Shown in pieces: positions 11,132-20,971 of a stretch of 64,000 nucleotides of DNA (its first letter is position 1; each line of letters starts with the position of its first letter). The notes beneath the pieces are model-generated. The model had not been told where the DNA came from. It saw only the letters and a list, made by a program, of their open reading frames with translations, and did not search any database. The DNA comes from Euclidia mi (taxonomy: Eukaryota > Arthropoda > Insecta > Lepidoptera > Erebidae), in the NCBI GenBank assembly GCA_944739405.2, contig OX123186.2, positions 34,581,551 to 34,645,550 of the forward strand, given 5' to 3'. Made by a program: the position numbers and the translations under genes.

Positions 11132-12378
11132 CATATATTTTTTTAAATTTATACATCGTTTTCGTTTCTTGATAGAAGTTCGGTGAAAGAATTTAGTTTT
11201 TAAAGATTATTATTTTGAATAGGCTATGGTAGTAGCGGATGGATGTCTTATGTTGCCAGCATTAAAAATAAAATGAAGTATGGTAGGCAGAAATTGTTTT
11301 AACGAAATAATATTTTTATTATTATATTAGAAAACAATATATTTTATTTACTTTATAAGTAGGTATATTTGTAAAAAGAATCAAGAAATATATAATTTAT
11401 TATATATTCCATAATTATTAACTGTTTAAATCGTTTTGTTTTTTAATCGATAGTAGAAATATTTTTTCAAACTATTTGCAACACATTTTTTAACTGTTAT
11501 GTCATTCGTGTTGCTACTGCGCGTCGTAAATATTTTGCTCTGATTTATTGGTGTTTTCGTACGGTTTTAATGTAATGTAATTGAATATAAATTCAATAAT
11601 AGTGATCAGTACCTTCTACCCATGCTAAGAATATGCAGCGCTGTTTGTGATTGTGGTTAGTTTTTTTGGACGAGTATACATAGTACGAGGTTCCCTAGTA
11701 CACAGGTGCTTATTCATTATTATTGGCCTCTCTTTATGTAGTTTTTGTTCTTTATGACGCAAAGACATACCTTTATTTACATCAAGGTATTATATTTATG
11801 TTAAAATTCAATTTTGAGGTATATTTAGTTGTGGAATAATTGCCATTTCAAATATCTTATATCTTATTTCCACCAAAAGTTATTTAAAAATAAATTATAC
11901 AGGTTAATAGAGTAGTCATTTATCTTCAAAACATACATGGTGTCGTGTTTGGCCGTGCCAGGCCCATAATGTATGGCCAAATGGTACATCTCCTTTAAGC
12001 TGTTGTAACTTCTGAGGTCATACCTGCACCACATTATGCTTCACTTTGAGGTGATTTATTTGAAGAAGATTTATAATAAGAAACAAAAGAAGAATAACAT
12101 AAAAACTGTGTTTCATTTACCTATTAAGCATAATACAGTGTAGTTTTTATGCCAACTTTGTAAAAAGGTCCAATGGAATGAGCTTATCTTTTGCAAGCTA
12201 GCCTCACTGAAATTCTCATTAATTGTACCACATGGTATTGAGAATTCTCAGTAAGAAATATATCAGACTGAAAAAACCGCAAACTAATATTATTTACAAG
12301 TGTTTGTTTCATAGCTCCACTTCTTTTTACAACTATTTTCTATACATAATATACATAGAGGCTTCTAATAAATGCCGG
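11132..12378. other. AT-rich non-coding stretch
   Basis: It follows the polyadenylation signal of the gene above. I see no further exon, RNA gene or recognisable repeat. Confidence 0.45.
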
Positions 12379-12397
12379 TAATATGATTAAATCATAT

Positions 12398-12693
12398 CAT
12401 CATCATCCTAGCGTTATGTCGTTTGCATCCAGGACTTCAACACCTAGGAGCCCTGGGTTCGCTTACTAGTCTAACCAGATATGACAGAATATTAGCTTTT
12501 CCATAGTCTGACCGCCATAACCCAAAGGGTTAGGCCTAATGTATAGTTTAGACCAGTAAGTATCGGTTTATTGGAGGGTACTGACTCCCCGTAACGACGT
12601 GCGATGGTGAAAGATCTTCATGACAACTGGGACCGACGGCCGAACATAAGTACTCTTCGAAACACGGGCGATAATTAACTAATTTACTACTAT
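12398..12693 (-). mobile_element. 5'-truncated tRNA-type SINE with 19-bp target duplications
   Basis: A perfect 19-bp direct repeat flanks it (12379-12397 and 12694-12712). Its reverse complement follows the body and tail of the SINE at 27441-27820 over nearly the whole length, including gggtactgactcc, tctaaccagatat and the catcatcatcctagcg tail. The tRNA-like head is missing, so it is 5'-truncated. Confidence 0.88.
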
Positions 12694-12879
12694 TAATATG
12701 ATTAAATCATATAACTATCACATTACTTAACCTCAAAATATTTGAAATCTTTAATGTCCGATAGCTAAGAACTGCCACCGAATATCGTATTCATTTTTTC
12801 CTTATTTAATTAGGAGTATATTTACTATATTTTACTGGTCAAATCATCGAGAAGCAAACTTAGCCCATCTTCCATACAA

Positions 12880-13156
12880 AGGTCATTCTCTTTTGCCATG
12901 TATGTTCCTTGAGGTGTATAAGGGCGCACTAAGAGATGACTTTTGGAAATTCCTCCCCTAAGGGGATAAAGCAGGTTGTCACAGTTTGTATGAAACTTTT
13001 TATTCCTTCAATGGATTGACTTCAAACTTTGTTTATTGGTTTCTGAAATGAAGTTACTGAACAGTAAGAAAGTCTTTTTGGACATTCTTACCCTGAGTGG
13101 ATAAAAAAGAGAGTCAGAATTTGAATGAAACCTTTTTATGCCTTCAAGGGATTAAT
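12880..13156. repeat. Helitron-family fragment
   Basis: The blocks catgtatgttccttgaggtg and gcgcactaagag, followed by ggaaattcc, match the internal part of the element at 14043-14255 (reverse complement) and the fragment at 49160-49360. Ends are not identifiable. Confidence 0.5.
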
Positions 13157-14042
13157 TACTTCGACTTTTATGGTTTGCTCCGTCCGCAAGATCTAAAGTA
13201 TTTCTATGCTAAAGTTCATACTCTTTTTTGAAATAGGTATTTTGGCATGAACACGGAACTACCAAAAACATTTTTATTTAAATTGATTACTGTAGTAAAT
13301 TTTCTTCAGTGACTGTATGAAACGTAGAATTATATTAAGATGTTCTACCATAATATTAAATATGAAGTTAGTTTGGGACTTCTTGATGCCAAATTATAGA
13401 AAAGAATATAAAGAAATAATTAATGGAAGACCACCCTTTTCACTTATGAGTAATACTAGTAGAAACTTTTATTCTAACAGATACTTATCCATTACAGGCA
13501 AAAAAAGCAAAAAAGTCAGTCAAGCCGATTCGAAGGAGTTCAATAAGGAAAACACTATGACACGAGATTTTTACATATAAGTTATATAAGTACCTAAATA
13601 CGAACTTATTCTGCTGTGAGAGAAATAATTTATAGAGTATATTATTATGTAAAATTATCATGTATTATCAATTATTATTTTAATTATTGCTGTATCTAGT
13701 TATGTATAATAATTATGAATTTCCTTTGTTATTTACTCATCAGTTTTTCCTTTTTATATGACTGCTTGCATTTGTACACCTCTAAAGGTCAAACATGTTG
13801 ATACATGTTGATACAAATTAATATTTAAGATCTAATATGCATTTCTCACAATGTAATTTTTCACACATGTTTCAGCAAATAAACAAATCTTTATCTTTAA
13901 TCTTTATCTTTATCATAAAAGTTAATACATATCTTAACTTCGTAAGTTGTCTTGATAAATAATATTATTATTCAAAATAATGTTTTATCTAGTAGCTAAG
14001 CTAAATATCAAAACAAGATCGTAACCACAAAATTAGTACAAA

Positions 14043-14255
14043 CTAGAGGACGCCAGCAGCGAGGACTGCATTTTTTTTAAATTTACCCGTTTTGGCCGAT
14101 CCCGTGGGAATTTCAAGAAATCCCTTTTTAGTGCACTCCTACGGTCCCCAAGGAACATACATGCCAAATTTCAGCTTCCTGCGCCCAATAGTTTCGGCTG
14201 TAGCGTGTCTGTCAGTCAGTCAGTAACGCAATGATTCTATATATTAAGATTAAGA
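14043..14255 (-). mobile_element. Helitron-like non-autonomous element
   Basis: On the minus strand it begins TCTTAATATATAG and ends with a short GC hairpin (gcag...ctgc) followed by CTAG, inserted between A and T with no duplication. Blocks A (about 7407) and C (about 42349) show the uninterrupted site gtacaaat...tttcctgctc. The 5'-TC, 3'-hairpin-CTAG and A/T insertion are Helitron hallmarks. It encodes no protein. Relatives lie at about 10050-10200, 12880-13156 and 49160-49360. Confidence 0.72.
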
Positions 14256-14509
14256 TAAGCTTCCTGCTCAAACAAAACATTATTTCCTCGTCAAAAGTTT
14301 TCCTTGTGTATTTTATGCAAATGAATATAGCTACTACTACTTCTCAGAATTTAAACTATAATTATAAGAATCTGTCTAAAACTAGGAAAACGTGAGTAAT
14401 TTTAAACGTTCGCGATTAAAATTACATCATATCAATGGCCCAATTAAGTGGCTAAATGCGGAAAACACCTGTCCAACTAACAACTAACTACATCATACAA
14501 GGTTGTTTG

Positions 14510-14740
14510 GCGGGTCTTACTCGCAATAAATATTATATTTAAGACATAAATACCTCGGTATTTGCCGAGAATCCAGGCTGCTACTGAGAATTCGGAAAAG
14601 CCCAGTAACACTTTTTGCCCGACCCGGGAATCGAACCCGGGACCTCCGATCAGCAGTCACATACGCTATCCACTGGACCACGGAGGCAGTCTGTCCGGCG
14701 TGGGCCGGCGTGTGTAAGAAAAATGGGCATTGTTCTTTCC
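14510..14740 (-). mobile_element. tRNA-derived SINE
   Basis: The reverse complement of 14620-14696 reads like a tRNA, with an A-box-like tggtccagtgga and a B-box-like gggttcgattcc. The acceptor stem fails to pair at three of seven positions, so it is a SINE head and not a tRNA gene. The body runs down to a tail containing aaataccgaggtattta; the same tail occurs in block C at 42605-42640. Exact ends were not determined. Confidence 0.7.
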
Positions 14741-15618
14741 ACAAAAGAGTTGTCCACAGACTCGCATTGAAAAGAAGAAAGTTAATTTCAAATGATATAT
14801 TAAATATACTCAAATCCAATTTTACATAGCCTTACATAGAAGATTTATTTCCTCATGGGATAATTTTTAATCTTTCTAGAAAATCTTTTGCATATTTTGT
14901 TGGCTATTTGATTCATGGCTATGGGACGATTGGTTGCGGTTTTGTTATTGCACATAACCCACTAGACCAGCTCCTGATATTACTATTATGCCGTAAATAA
15001 ATCCACATGACCTTCCATCAAAGAATACGAATGAAAAACTTCTAATATGGATCTATTGACGTACGTCTTGTTCATGAATGTCACATAATACTTTTAGGTA
15101 AATCCAAGCATTTGAAGTAAGAAGGCCCGGTCCCTAAGAACACTGCAATTACATAAAATAATCAGTTTTATCCACTAACTTATAAGACTTGATTTCATTT
15201 GCACGCGGTATTTGAGGAAATCACAACCATTTCATGGTCAACAAACTCTCGGCGTTCGCAAACAATAGCTGAAGGAAATCGACAAAGCGCAAGATAAAGA
15301 TGATGTATAATTTTGATAATAGGGTCGAATGTATTTCTATGGCATTGGGCTGGAGTATTTCGTCTTTTAGATAAACATAATTGAAAGGTAAAATGGTTTC
15401 TATATCCATAAAATGGATTAAGTTAAAAGGAATGTAATATTTATGTATATGTAATATTAATCTTTATTTTTATTTTTGTACATTAAAGGAGATAGGAAAG
15501 ACAAAAAGTAGTCCACGCATTATTTTGTGACAGGACAGAACAGGACTAGGACTCTGCAGTGGTTTCTATTACGAAGGTCAAATGTTCAGGCATCACACAT
15601 ACTCTATCCACTAACTAA

Positions 15619-15752
15619 GGAATTCAATATTCGATCTATTGATAGATTTGTAGATTTTAGGTTCGTTTCTGACATAAGCTCCATACAAAATATGTCAAAC
15701 ACGAATTTCGAATCTCAAAATCCATGTATGGATCGAATATTGAAAATGGCCG
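15619..15752. mobile_element. palindromic Harbinger-like MITE (TAA target duplication)
   Basis: Almost the whole 134 bp folds back on itself: the ends carry ggaattcaatattcgat and atcgaatattgaaaatggcc. It is flanked by TAA (15616-15618 and 15753-15755). Blocks A and C have the empty site, with ccactaagcaac uninterrupted in block A. A second family member in the opposite orientation lies at 45824-45971. Confidence 0.82.
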
Positions 15753-16500
15753 TAAGCAACTCAACTCTGAGTGGCAGAGAGAATTAACTACGGCCTTCCA
15801 ACGCGATATAGAAAATATATATTATATTACATTCGACAAAAGTGCAAAGCTTGATCAAACCAAAATTAGTTTAGTATCTATTTAGTTGCGTGAAAGAATA
15901 AAAGACGTAAAGCAGCTTTTGTAGTTTAAGGAAAAAATATTTCAACCGAGTTACCTTATAATCTACGTATTTTTGCGGTTTGTATGTTGCAGTAACTAAA
16001 CACACTAATCAGATGGGTTTATTTTCAGTTTATACACTTTGTGCTACTGTTCTACCACAGTTTTAGTATTTATATGTCGATGTCAGCTTTTGTTTTTGGA
16101 AGAGGTTAGACGTGTTACTCGTTGCGAAGTGAATTTTTAAGTTTTGTGAACTCAAATGACTGTGATTGGCTGTCACTCCATTTTTTGATTCCTTGTCACA
16201 CTTGTAGTGTTTAAATGTGAAGTGTACGCCCAGTGGGAGGACCTAGAGCGGGACAGATTATTTTTGTGAACTTCATTTGTGCAATTTTCTCACAAATAAA
16301 TTCTAAATAATTTTATAACTTACCGAAAAGAAGTAGCTGTTGGTGGGACGCGAACCGACGGCATCGCATTGCAAGTCCGGCGGCCTCTACATTACGTCAG
16401 GCGATCAATTGACGGCGCGCTTCAAATAGCATACCTGTTATCCACTCGAACCGGCTTTGTGTACATTTTGCTTTCTACTGCAACTTATTACTCGGAAACA

Positions 16501-17499
16501 ATGCCACGCATACTATACTCACCCCCAAAGAGTTCACCGAATACTCGGACACTCCTGGAAACTCAATCTGAGCCCGATATTTCAATGGCTGGGACCGCCT
16601 CGGTGACCGAATACACTACCGGTGATGGCGTGAATAGGCCTGGTAAGCGTTTACGGGGTGATGGTGTATTTTCGGAAATCGACAAATTTTCCGAAATCGA
16701 TAAGTTTGAAGAGCTTAAGAACTTGTTGATATCCTGGAAGGCTGAACAAGAGGTTATCCTGAATAAATTGATTGCTGAGGTAAGCGACTTGAAGAAGCAA
16801 AATACTTCAATTCAAGAAACAAATTCACAAATAGAAAAATCCATTATGTTTATAAACAAAGGCTATGAGGATATGAAGACTCGTCTGGAAACTGTGGAGA
16901 AGAACCAAAAGGACTACGAGAGACGTTTGCAGGATTTGACTCAGAATAGTAGCAGCGAGACAGTCGCCAGACTAGAGGCAAAAATCGACTCGATGGAGCA
17001 ACAAGCACGTCAAAGTAACGTGGAGATATGTAATGTGCCCGAGAAAAGGAATAAAAACCTTCTTACTATAATAGAGGCAATTGGCAGGGTGGTGAATTAT
17101 CCTATTACACAAAACGATATAATTACTATCCACAGAGTACCGCATGCGCAGCAACGGGATAATAAGCCAAAGAACATTATCGTGAAACTAAAATCTAAAA
17201 TTATAAGGGATAATTTACTAAGCGCCTACCGAAAAAGTAAGAGCGTGAAGTCAGACGAAATAGGAATCTCAGGCGCCGCGAGCCCCATATTTTTAAACGA
17301 ACATCTAACTCTAAAAAATAAAACTTTATTTCGGAAGAGCCGTGATGCTGCTCGGATTAGCGGATATAAATATGTGTGGATTAAAAATGCGACAATTCTG
17401 GTACGCGAACGTGATGGGTCGTCGGTGTTTGCTGTTCGTTCAGAGGAAGATCTTAATAGGATTATCAGTAGTAAGAAAACTGAGAGTACTTCTCAATAA
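16501..17499 (+). CDS. LINE ORF1 (coiled-coil, FP-type C-terminal domain)
   Basis: The product is a 332-residue ORF1 protein, taken to bind element RNA and act as a chaperone by analogy with other LINEs. The frame is open from 16369, but I chose the ATG at 16501 because it has a good context (acaATG) and the upstream 44 codons run through tRNA-like antisense sequence. The N-terminus is Ser/Pro/Thr-rich. A duplicated FSEIDKFSEIDKF motif precedes a long coiled coil (about residues 60-165: ELKNLLISWKAEQEVILNKL onward). The C-terminal half (RQSNVEICNVPE, IHRVPHAQQ, IIVKLKSK, then HLTLKNKTLFRKSR and YVWIKN) resembles the baculovirus-FP-like domain found in many insect LINE ORF1s. There is no CCHC knuckle. 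It lies upstream of ORF2 on the same transcript. Confidence 0.82.
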   Translation: MPRILYSPPKSSPNTRTLLETQSEPDISMAGTASVTEYTTGDGVNRPGKRLRGDGVFSEIDKFSEIDKFEELKNLLISWKAEQEVILNKLIAEVSDLKKQNTSIQETNSQIEKSIMFINKGYEDMKTRLETVEKNQKDYERRLQDLTQNSSSETVARLEAKIDSMEQQARQSNVEICNVPEKRNKNLLTIIEAIGRVVNYPITQNDIITIHRVPHAQQRDNKPKNIIVKLKSKIIRDNLLSAYRKSKSVKSDEIGISGAASPIFLNEHLTLKNKTLFRKSRDAARISGYKYVWIKNATILVRERDGSSVFAVRSEEDLNRIISSKKTESTSQ

Positions 17500-17855
17500 A
17501 TTTAAATATTTTTTGTTTTCATTCTTCTTTATGCTTTTTATATCAATAATGTGTGATTCTTATAACGGTTATGTATGTAGATTCAATTTTTCTTTAGTAT
17601 TTTTTTGTATTTTTGTAACGAAACGTTTAGAAGTTTTTCTATTGCTAAGCATTTTTCACATATGTAAATGTAGACCTGTTTTTAATGTTTTTAAAAGGTG
17701 TATCACTTATATTTTACATGACTAGGCACAGCAATGCACTTAGAAGTGGTTATAAGTTATATATGGATTATCTATAGGATTCCACTCTGTATTGATAAGA
17801 TCGTACTTGGCAACCTTTTGTATAACTATCATGGAATTATAAGTTAGCATTTACA

Positions 17856-20738
17856 ATGACTCTTAATGACCTTGTCATATACTATCAGAATTGTAGAGGG
17901 ATTCGCACAAAGTTACATCCGTTATATATGAATATTTTGGCAAATTCGTACGATATATTAATACTAACTGAAACTTGGCTTATACCGGATATCTTCGATT
18001 CAGAGTTCATTGATGACCGCTACATGGTATTTAGATGCGATCGTAACAGACTTGCTACGAAAAAACGCGACGGGGGAGGTGTTCTAGTTGCAGTACGTCG
18101 GGAATTACAGCCTACCAGGGTGATAACGCAATTTAACAGCTCCGAGATTGAACAATTAGTAGTACAATTGCCCGCATCTCAGACCAATAAACGGCATATC
18201 ATCAGCGCTGCGTACATTCCACCTCGTACGCCTGTCGATATATACATATCATATTTGAATATGTTGGAGGGTCTAGTTAGTGATGCCTATGTCGAATCGT
18301 TTTTTATTACCGGAGATTTTAACGTTCCCGATATTGATTGGATGGTCCAGGGAAATCATGCTGTTCCACACTTACAATTAACCTCACCCAGTACAGTCAG
18401 TCAACACTTACTTAACTTTTTATCTTTATGCAATGGTCTGCAGTTTAATATTTTTAAAAACACTCTAAATAGACTGCTCGACCTGTTTATTTCAAACACC
18501 GACTGTGAGTCAGTATCCTGCAATGCCCTTGTTGATCCTGATAATCATCACCCTCCCTTTTCCATTATAACCAGTTTGCAATCGCACTTTATTCCTATGA
18601 AACGTCAATCAATGTTTACATTTAATAACCGGAAAGCGAACTACGAAGATATCAAGGATGAAATAATTAAAATAGACTGGAACAACAAACTTTCTCATCT
18701 TTCCGCGGAACAAGCTGTTGATACATTTTATGATACCCTGTATGGGATAATAAGACTACATGTTCCCCTAACACGATCTAAAAATTTGCGATTCCCAGTC
18801 TGGTTTTCTGCTAATTTGATCCGTATCTTTAAAAATAAAGAGCGTGCTTGGTCTAAGTGGAAAACTTACAGAAATCTATCTGATTATAATCACTTTTCAA
18901 GTTTCCGTAAGTTGTTTCATAAAGAGATGGCTGCGTGCTTCCGTAGTTATATAAATTCGGTCGAAGACAGTATACCTACAAATATCAAGTATTTCTGGTC
19001 TTACATATCAAACAAGAAAAGTAAATCCAATTTTCCTAACTGTATGTATTACAAGGATATTTCGTCTGAAGACCCGACGGAAATCTGCAATCTATTTTCT
19101 GATTTCTTCTGCTCTGTTTACCAGCCTTCTACCTTGGACCCAGAAAATTGGCAACCTCCTGATCGTTATTCAGCTAACGCAACGTGTATATCGACACTTT
19201 ATCTCTCCGAAAAACCTATTCATACAGCTATCAAATCATTAGATCCACATAAAGGAGCTGGTCCTGATGGTATACCGCCGTATTTTTTCGTAAGAACAGC
19301 GGACACTATGCACACCATACTGTATACTCTTTATAATAAGTGCCTTCAAGAATGTGTCTTTCCGGCGGTATGGAAACGGGCTTTCATTACACCTATTTAT
19401 AAAAATGGGGATAAGAATAATGTTGAGAATTATCGTCCCATTTCGATACTTTCAACTTTATCTACGCTCTTCGAGAGACTCGTGCATGATGCACTTTATC
19501 CACATATTCACCAAATCATAATACACGAACAACATGGATTTGTGAAGCGACGTTCAACTAATACTAATCTCATGGTTTACGTAACACAACTTTTTAGAGG
19601 TATGGATCAAAAAGTGCAAGTGGATGCTGTGTATACAGATTTTCAGAAGGCCCTTGACAAGGTGGATCACGTGCTTTTACTGAACAAAATTGCCTTTAAT
19701 GGTATAAGGGGAAATTTGCTTCGATGGCTTACTTCTTACATTCATAACAGAACTCAGTCAGTAGTTATAAATGGTTTTAAGTCTGATTCGATTGTGGTAA
19801 ATTCTGGAGTTCCGCAGGGATCTATACTCGGCCCCCTTCTTTTCATTCTCTTTGTCAATGACATAAAACACTGTTTCAAAAATTCGAAATTTTTTATGTA
19901 CGCAGATGACGTAAAAATCTATAAAGCCTGTAAAACAGTTCAAGACTGTAGAGACTTACAAAGTGATCTCAACAGATTGTACACTTACTGTCAACTTAAC
20001 AAATTACTTCTCAACTTTCCCAAATGTCATACAATTTCTTTTACTAAAAACAAAAGCAAGATCAATTTTACATATTCCATTAACAACGTTGTTTTAAACA
20101 AAGTAAGCTTGGTTCGTGACCTGGGGATAATGTTGGATTCTTCCTTGCACTTCGACACGCATATCGATACTATAATTAATAAGGCTTATCGGATGTATGG
20201 ATTTGTCATTAGGTCGTCTCGTGACTTTGTGCGACCCTCCACATTCTTACAGTTGTACAAAACATTAATACGATCTCAACTAGAATATGCAATTTCAGTA
20301 TGGAATCCACTCTATGCGAAATACTCACAAATGCTTGAGTTAGTGCAAAAGAAATTTCTGCGCACCATGAATTACAAATGTAATAGACCACCAGTTTCGT
20401 ACACACAGTTGTTGAAACAGTATAATATGTTAAGTTTGGAATCTAGACGCTTACTTCTTGACGCTACTCAGTTACACGGCTTATGTAATAATAGGTTCGA
20501 CTGTACGGAACTAACTAATCAAATATGTTACGTAGTACCTAGGACGGTCTGCAGACGAAGTGCGCGCGTACCACGGTTCTTTCACACTGGTTCTTGTAGA
20601 ACTAATGCGGGTGTGCGCGCGCCTCTTCATCGCCTAGTGGAATCTTACAATAAAAATTTTATTGACATCGACATCTTTGCTCTATCTAACCAACAATTTA
20701 AGAATCGAGTCAAGGAACTTTTAGCGTCGGATATTTAA
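17856..20738 (+). CDS. LINE ORF2: AP endonuclease and reverse transcriptase
   Basis: This is a 960-residue intact replicase. The N-terminal apurinic-type endonuclease shows YQNCRGIRTK at the start, LTETWL near residue 40, AAYIPP, GDFN at 153-156 and D-N-H-H-P near residue 225 in place of the common SDHHP. The RT domain follows, with GAGPDGIPP near 466, YRPISILSTLS, the PQGSILGPLLF block and the catalytic YADD at 682-685. A C-terminal region (RSQLEYAISVWNP, KKFLR) is typical of Jockey/CR1-group elements. No RNase H domain is seen. It would nick target DNA and prime reverse transcription from the 3' tail. The ATG at 17856 follows a stop-rich spacer after ORF1, so translation probably depends on reinitiation or internal entry. 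Confidence 0.92.
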   Translation: MTLNDLVIYYQNCRGIRTKLHPLYMNILANSYDILILTETWLIPDIFDSEFIDDRYMVFRCDRNRLATKKRDGGGVLVAVRRELQPTRVITQFNSSEIEQLVVQLPASQTNKRHIISAAYIPPRTPVDIYISYLNMLEGLVSDAYVESFFITGDFNVPDIDWMVQGNHAVPHLQLTSPSTVSQHLLNFLSLCNGLQFNIFKNTLNRLLDLFISNTDCESVSCNALVDPDNHHPPFSIITSLQSHFIPMKRQSMFTFNNRKANYEDIKDEIIKIDWNNKLSHLSAEQAVDTFYDTLYGIIRLHVPLTRSKNLRFPVWFSANLIRIFKNKERAWSKWKTYRNLSDYNHFSSFRKLFHKEMAACFRSYINSVEDSIPTNIKYFWSYISNKKSKSNFPNCMYYKDISSEDPTEICNLFSDFFCSVYQPSTLDPENWQPPDRYSANATCISTLYLSEKPIHTAIKSLDPHKGAGPDGIPPYFFVRTADTMHTILYTLYNKCLQECVFPAVWKRAFITPIYKNGDKNNVENYRPISILSTLSTLFERLVHDALYPHIHQIIIHEQHGFVKRRSTNTNLMVYVTQLFRGMDQKVQVDAVYTDFQKALDKVDHVLLLNKIAFNGIRGNLLRWLTSYIHNRTQSVVINGFKSDSIVVNSGVPQGSILGPLLFILFVNDIKHCFKNSKFFMYADDVKIYKACKTVQDCRDLQSDLNRLYTYCQLNKLLLNFPKCHTISFTKNKSKINFTYSINNVVLNKVSLVRDLGIMLDSSLHFDTHIDTIINKAYRMYGFVIRSSRDFVRPSTFLQLYKTLIRSQLEYAISVWNPLYAKYSQMLELVQKKFLRTMNYKCNRPPVSYTQLLKQYNMLSLESRRLLLDATQLHGLCNNRFDCTELTNQICYVVPRTVCRRSARVPRFFHTGSCRTNAGVRAPLHRLVESYNKNFIDIDIFALSNQQFKNRVKELLASDI

Positions 20739-20971
20739 TTTAATTACGTACAAAAAACGTTTCACGTATTATAAAACACTATGTATGTATAATTAGTGAC
20801 TAAGTATTGTAATTCTAATCTTTCTGACTTCTTGTATTTTGATTTATATTAATCCGCGAACAATGGTGTGGATTACATGTTTATAAATTTAGCTTTAAGC
20901 ACATTAATTGTATACCTTTAATATGTAACTGTTTTTTTGTTCCAAATAAAGAAAATAAAATAAAATAAAAA

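Larger units (their letters stand above)
13157..16084. repeat. duplication block B, left part
   Basis: The left part of block B is colinear with block A from 6767 and with block C from 42287 onward. It was interrupted by the LINE at 16085-20971; the block resumes at 20972. Private insertions are the Helitron-like element at 14043-14255, a SINE at about 14510-14740 and a MITE at 15619-15752. Confidence 0.88.
16085..20971 (+). mobile_element. full-length two-ORF LINE (Jockey/CR1 group)
   Basis: A 4.9-kb non-LTR retrotransposon splits block B with a short target duplication (atgtc, 16080-16084 and 20972-20976). Block C at about 44112 shows the empty site. It has a 5' leader, two intact open frames in a +1 or later register separated by 356 bp, a short 3' UTR, AATAAA and a TAAAA-type tail (20946-20971). 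Both frames are uninterrupted, so the copy looks young and may be competent; activity itself cannot be judged from sequence alone. Confidence 0.9.

Noticed and set aside
14620..14696. Possible functional tRNA gene on the minus strand
   Set aside because: Acceptor stem pairing fails at three positions and a SINE body follows directly.
16369..16500. Upstream 44-codon extension of LINE ORF1
   Set aside because: It covers tRNA-like antisense sequence; the ATG at 16501 has better context and begins the typical Ser/Pro-rich N-terminus.
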